A stretch of 64,000 nucleotides of DNA. It comes from Asterias rubens. Lineage: Eukaryota > Echinodermata > Asteroidea > Forcipulatida > Asteriidae. The stretch lies in contig NC_047062.1 of assembly GCF_902459465.1 (NCBI RefSeq), positions 21,581,919-21,645,918 on the forward strand, read 5' to 3'. Under the pieces are notes generated by a model that was not told the DNA's origin, did no database searches, and saw only the letters and a list, made by a program, of their open reading frames with translations. The stretch's first letter is position 1. Each line of letters starts with the position of its first letter. A program made the position numbers and the translations under genes. Positions 59,643-64,000 of this stretch are shown here, piece after piece.

Positions 59643-61247
59643 AACCTTTTCCCAGTGCAGTATTTGCAAACTGGTTCCTCTAAACTCCCAATCCCTCTGA
59701 TTTAATTGTAAACATATTCCTCTTGGGTTGCCGCCAAAGGAAAGGGCAACCAGGGTTTAAATACTGTCTGTAAGTTTGCTGGATTACGTGGGCGATGCTC
59801 GGTGGGTGGCAACACCAATATTGGGGTATTTTTTTGTTATAAGTTGTTGTATCTAAAGCGGTGGTGAAGAGAAGAGTCTAAAAAAAAAGGGGGGGTTATT
59901 ATTGAAATGTCAGATTGCTTTTCAAGTCACCCTTCTTTTGACCACCCTTCACAGTCTGGTCCACTTGGCCTGTATTAGCCGTTATTAGCCCTACTCAATG
60001 GGGAGACAATTGAAAAGCGTTGGGTGGCCACTTTTAGCACCAGGATGTGGACATTCTACAACACTGGATGTGGCGAGGTGGTGGTGGGCAGCCTCGATAC
60101 CGAATGTTTCTAATTACAATCTCTCACCACTGCGCTTCGCTCAGGGGAAATACTACCCATATTACAACAGTGTATTCCCTCTCTTGCTTGTTAAACTCTT
60201 GGTTTTAAATAGGTTGAGGAAGAAGAACGGGAAAAACTTAGTCTGGAAACCAGGCCAAGGATGCGATTTCTTGGTCTGGGACTATAGGGCTTGACTGGTG
60301 GGGGTTGGCAGCCAGTCTGCGGTGGGCTGGTATAGTGTTCTGATCTTGACCCCCAGGCATATGGCTTCAGTTAAAAGTCAATTGTGTATATCATTGGTTG
60401 AATGTTGTTGCCAGACCAATCCTCAACAGATTTGCATTTGTTGCTGCTGTTTCTAGTGTAGTGGCGCATTGGGCTTAATTGGAAGTGGACATAACCATGT
60501 AGGTGATTCAAGGTGATTCGAACAATGCTTTAAGAACTTATGTTGATGTACATGCGCATTCCGCAGACGTTTAGCCATTTCAAAATTAGACATGTTAGAA
60601 TAGAGCATAAGCTATATTAATATGTTGAAATAGAGCATAGCTATTTTAATAGTCGCCCTGGCAGCCCATTACAAAACCTGTAAATTGGCTATAGATCGAA
60701 AAGTGAGCAGAAAACACACAGAAATCAAACTGTGACAAATTTCCACTCGGTAGGTGTTCGCATTGCAGAAGAAATTGAGAACAAGATTTCATCAGTTTCA
60801 AACTGTTGCCCTTCTGATACTGTCGCCCTTTCTACAATTTGTTGACCAAGGAGCTCTTAAGCTTTAAGGGACACAATCTCTTGCACCGAGAAGTAAATGA
60901 AAAAGCGCACACTAAGAAAAACAAGGAGAGCGTCTTCTTGAGAGACAAATTCAGCCAAGTATTTGACAGGATAAATTTTCTCCTATGGTTATGTGATATT
61001 ACTGACCAGGGTTCTCCATGTGATTTTTCGAAACTGCTGGGCGTAAGTTCTGGACCCAATATTTGAACGATATTATAAGCACGCTGATTTGAAACGAGGT
61101 CCTCAGAATATTTTTTACTTGTGCAATCTGGAGAATTTTGACGTATTTTAAACGATTTTTGTAAAGTTTATTCTAAATCCAAAATACGAGAAAACGTGAT
61201 TCATGTTTTAAAATATTACATAACTTTGTGTACCGACCAGTTATTCC

Positions 61248-61475
61248 CTCAGATTCGGCCAGCGATTCCTGCATTTCGACCAGCGATCCCCTCCGATGCC
61301 CGCAATTTGGCCAGCAATTCTTACACATCAGGCAGCAATTTCCGCATATCGGCAAGTAATTCCCACATTTCGGCCAGCAATTCCCTCACTTCATCTAGCC
61401 AGTCCCGCGTACTGGCCAGTGATTCCTGCTTATCGGCTAGTGATTTCCTTGTATTGGCCAGTGATTCCTAAATAC
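61248..61475. repeat. Approx. 24-bp minisatellite, about 9 units
   Basis: The unit is roughly 'cggccagcaattcccgca' + 'tat/ttt'. Units differ by up to a third, with drift to 'tggccagtgattcc' toward the right. Confidence 0.8.
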
Positions 61476-61886
61476 CAGAGATTTCAAATTATCAACCAGC
61501 TATTTCCGCATATTGGTAGGCTACGCTACCTTGTGCATGGGGGATGACACTTCTAATGTAACTCTGAACGATTTGTTATAATGATGCTAGGGCACCGAAG
61601 AAAGAGAACAACAGAGATTTTATAGACGATGTGACCTATGTTTACATTCAAACGGCCCTCTGTTGACAAAACACTGTATACGTCATGTTTCGCCGGGCAA
61701 AAAGACACGTAGTCATGGTTAGATTGCATACACTTTCTAGCTGGCTGTCAAAACACAAAGGTTTTGCCAGGCGGTATGCGCGCGAATCATGTTATGGTTT
61801 TCGAGTGACGTTACAGGTTATATCGTCTATAAAAACAAAACACTGAACAAATATTGTGTAAAATAAGGTGACGGGGGAAAGCTTAC

Positions 61887-62005
61887 CAGAGCTGTAAATA
61901 TTGCCTGATGCTGAAGGTACCTTTGAAACACCCGTCATATTGTTGTACTTCAGTCCAGAGTAGAAGGTTGAGGAGGAAACAGGGGGTTCATCTAACTGGG
62001 TGGTC
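61887..62005 (-). CDS. Internal coding exon of an unidentified gene
   Basis: On the minus strand a pyrimidine-rich tract and TACAG precede 62005, and CTG|GTAAGC follows 61887. The 119 bp between are open in only one of three frames: 39 full codons with split codons at each end, reading 'TTQLDEPPVSSSTFYSGLK' then 'YNNMTGVSKVPSASGNIYSS'. The peptide is Ser-rich and hydrophilic and I do not recognise it. Upstream exons would lie beyond 64000; I could not find a convincing next exon below 61887. It could be an N-terminal or regulatory exon of a larger gene, or a chance exon-like stretch. Confidence 0.45.
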
Positions 62006-64000
62006 CTGTATAAACAAACAACAGAAGGAATTAAATCAAATCATGTTATCTGTCAGTGTCTAGCGTTTTACATACAAATTACAATAGTAGCAATTAAATC
62101 AAATAATTTTATCTTTCAATGTCTAGTGAACATTCAATAGTAATAATAATAAAAAATAATAAATATTAAAATTCTTTTACATAAAATTCTCAAAATGCTG
62201 TGCAGGAAATAACACTGAAAGTATAGAGCAAACCACTACATCCATAAACAAATAGTTAATTATCACAATAAAGAAGTAAAAACCATAGGTCGTCACCAAT
62301 AGTTTAATACAGATGTGTAGCCCTAACCTTTTATGCCTGGGAAAAGAGGTAAAACTCCACATTAACCTGTCTATATAGGCCTACATACATGTATGGAACT
62401 GAAAGACAAGAGGAAATGAGCTAATTGACTTGGCTTAGGAATTGCATGAATACAAAATGATTGAACACCAATTAATATGCAATTTATTTATCCTATATTA
62501 CTACAAAATGCATGGTTGACATCTTTCTATGAACTCAATTATTTATTTATTTTGGTTTACACAAAACATGGCTGGTAGTATAACAAAGTAATACTACAAA
62601 TGGCATGCTTACAAACTCAAACATTAAAGGAACACGTTGCCTTGGATCCGTCGAGTTGGTCTTTGAAAAGCGTTCTGTAACCATTTGTTATAAAATGAAT
62701 ATGGGTAGAAAGATGTCGTAAAAGTAGAATACAATGATCTACACAAATATGCCTCGAAATTGCGTGGTTTTCTTTTTACCTTGTCGACGAACACGGTCTT
62801 CCATTTATGGGAGTCATTTTGACTCGGCCATAAATGGCCGACCGTGTTAGTTTGTGACATAAAAGGGAAAACCGTGCAATTTTGAGAGATACTTGTGTGG
62901 CTCATTATATTCTACTTTTAAAACATCTTTCTAACCAATGCATTTCATAACAAACGGTTTCAAACGCTTTTTATATACCAACTCATCTGATCCAAGGCAA
63001 CGTGTTCCTTTAAGTACTTCAAAGACAATCAAAAACAAAAACCTAGCCTAGCCAGATATAGGAAATAACCCCACAATACTACGATAAAAATACAATTAGC
63101 AATGTAAAAAAATCTAATAAACCTAATATCATTTCTTTGGTTGTATTGCCTTCCCCACCCCTCAGCTTTATTCCCTTAAAAAAAAAAGCCTTCAAAAGCT
63201 CAGAAAGGGACCATGCAACCTTTTTAAAAATACTTTCACACTTTCCTGCAAAAATCTTTAGCGAACCCTCGCCAAGTGACAGTTCTAGGTAAACAGGGGA
63301 AGTCTCAATACCGGATTGCACTACACTTGGGGTTATTTCAAAAGTAAACATCGGATACAAAGCCAGCGTGTTACACTGACAAATCGCCCCGCTGTGCTAA
63401 CAAAATAGTCATGCTGGCTCCACACTGCAGGTGAGCAAACTCCCCCCCCCCCCCCCCGATTCTCGATTTTGTTTTCTTTTGACATTTTTGTAACATGAAT
63501 GTCTCCGGGGGGAAGAAAGGAATGCCCCTTGACATCGTTTTTGTTCATGATAATATAATAAATGATGTAATGTTTGGGGAGAGTTTACTTTAGTCTTAAC
63601 CCTGGGGCAGCTGGAGGGAAAACTGCCAGAGTGTGGACGCTTCACTGTTTGATGACAATACACCGTGGAAGGAAGAGAGAATGAGCCAAGGACGGCGGCG
63701 TTAAAATAGCAAATTTTACACTTTGCTGGTGGCATTATAATAAACGTTCTTCATCCATGCTCTAAATATTTCAACCTGTCAGTAGAGTCACACCATAATG
63801 CATGACAGGTTACCGTTGTTTCATTATCATGTGCATTGCAGTTTGTCAGAGCTTAAGTCCTGTTTTTTTTTCTGTGTACTTTATGCCTCGCTCTCTCTTT
63901 TATTTTTATTTTTGACTGGTTAAGCTTTTTGTAAAGCAGCCCACCAGGCTAGTAAACTGTGCATTTTACTTGCCACAAGACCTTTTAGTAGCCCAGATTT
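62006..64000. other. Non-coding right end of the window
   Basis: This is presumed intron of the unidentified minus-strand gene. It holds the second foldback element (62624-63013), a poly-C run (63441-63457) and otherwise unremarkable AT-rich sequence. Confidence 0.4.
62624..63013. mobile_element. TTAA-flanked foldback element, copy 2 (390 bp)
   Basis: It starts TTAAAGGAACACGTTGCC and ends GGCAACGTGTTCCTTTAA, with TTAA at each end. It is a near-full-length palindrome centred at about 62815-62825 and about 85% alike to 48886-49276. Confidence 0.85.

Larger units (their letters stand above)
53904..61886. other. Repeat-rich non-coding region downstream of TGFB
   Basis: I support no exon here. 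It holds a degenerate CAAT microsatellite (53975-54240), the 42-bp array (55056-55960), a GGGCCCAATTT-type element (57890-58187), a 20-bp tandem array (58785-58935), a (CT)n run (59602-59639), a 24-bp-type minisatellite (61248-61475) and scraps of 'gggcacc' repeats (about 57450-57580 and 59190-59280). Confidence 0.45.

Noticed and set aside
60000-60294. 98-codon plus frame
   Set aside because: No domain or splice context; lies among repeat scraps.

Overview
The window is eukaryotic nuclear DNA from an invertebrate deuterostome, most likely an echinoderm and probably a sea star. It is AT-rich, its genes are split by GT-AG introns, and it is dense in short inverted-repeat (MITE-like) elements. 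It carries a bona fide TGF-beta ligand with the nine-cysteine knot and a LYPLAL1 orthologue close to the vertebrate form. The species call is an inference from gene content and repeat style; no sequence search was possible.

Layout. (1) 680-1123, minus: an intact, intronless fatty-acid-binding-protein gene. (2) 4348-24434, minus: two tandem SLC3 (amino-acid-transporter heavy chain) paralogues. The left gene (4348-17049, 11 coding exons, 682 aa) has the 4F2hc/CD98hc N-terminus. The right gene (18588-24434, 10 coding exons, 659 aa) is a diverged rBAT-like paralogue. Nine of their intron positions and phases agree, which shows they arose by duplication. (3) 26489-31595, minus: LYPLAL1, 5 exons, 232 aa. 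(4) 37712-51662, plus: a single TGF-beta gene of 4 coding exons, 407 aa. LYPLAL1 and TGFB are head to head, about 6.1 kb apart; human LYPLAL1 is the neighbour of TGFB2. (5) About 61.9 kb, minus: one well-formed internal exon of an unidentified gene. The remaining sequence is introns, intergenic DNA and repeats.

Repeats. I could delimit these families: an approximately 340-bp TTAA-flanked MITE (seven copies); an approximately 390-bp full-palindrome TTAA element (two copies); a 132-141-bp hAT-like MITE (three copies, two with 8-bp target duplications); and a 1121-bp Tc1/mariner deletion derivative with 212-bp inverted repeats inserted into one of those hAT-like MITEs. There are also a 1.08-kb element with short terminal inverted repeats, a LINE 3' fragment in an SLC3A2 intron, a two-copy repeat carrying a histone-type 3' stem-loop, and several minisatellites, including a 21-unit, 42-bp array at 55.0-56.0 kb.

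Function. SLC3 heavy chains carry SLC7 light-chain transporters to the plasma membrane. LYPLAL1 is a cytosolic serine hydrolase, and FABPs carry lipids in the cytosol. The TGF-beta gene encodes a secreted latent growth factor with an RGD in its prodomain, a feature used by integrins to activate vertebrate TGF-beta1 and 3. Nothing suggests that these genes share a pathway; the scientifically useful relations are the SLC3 duplication and the TGFB-LYPLAL1 linkage.
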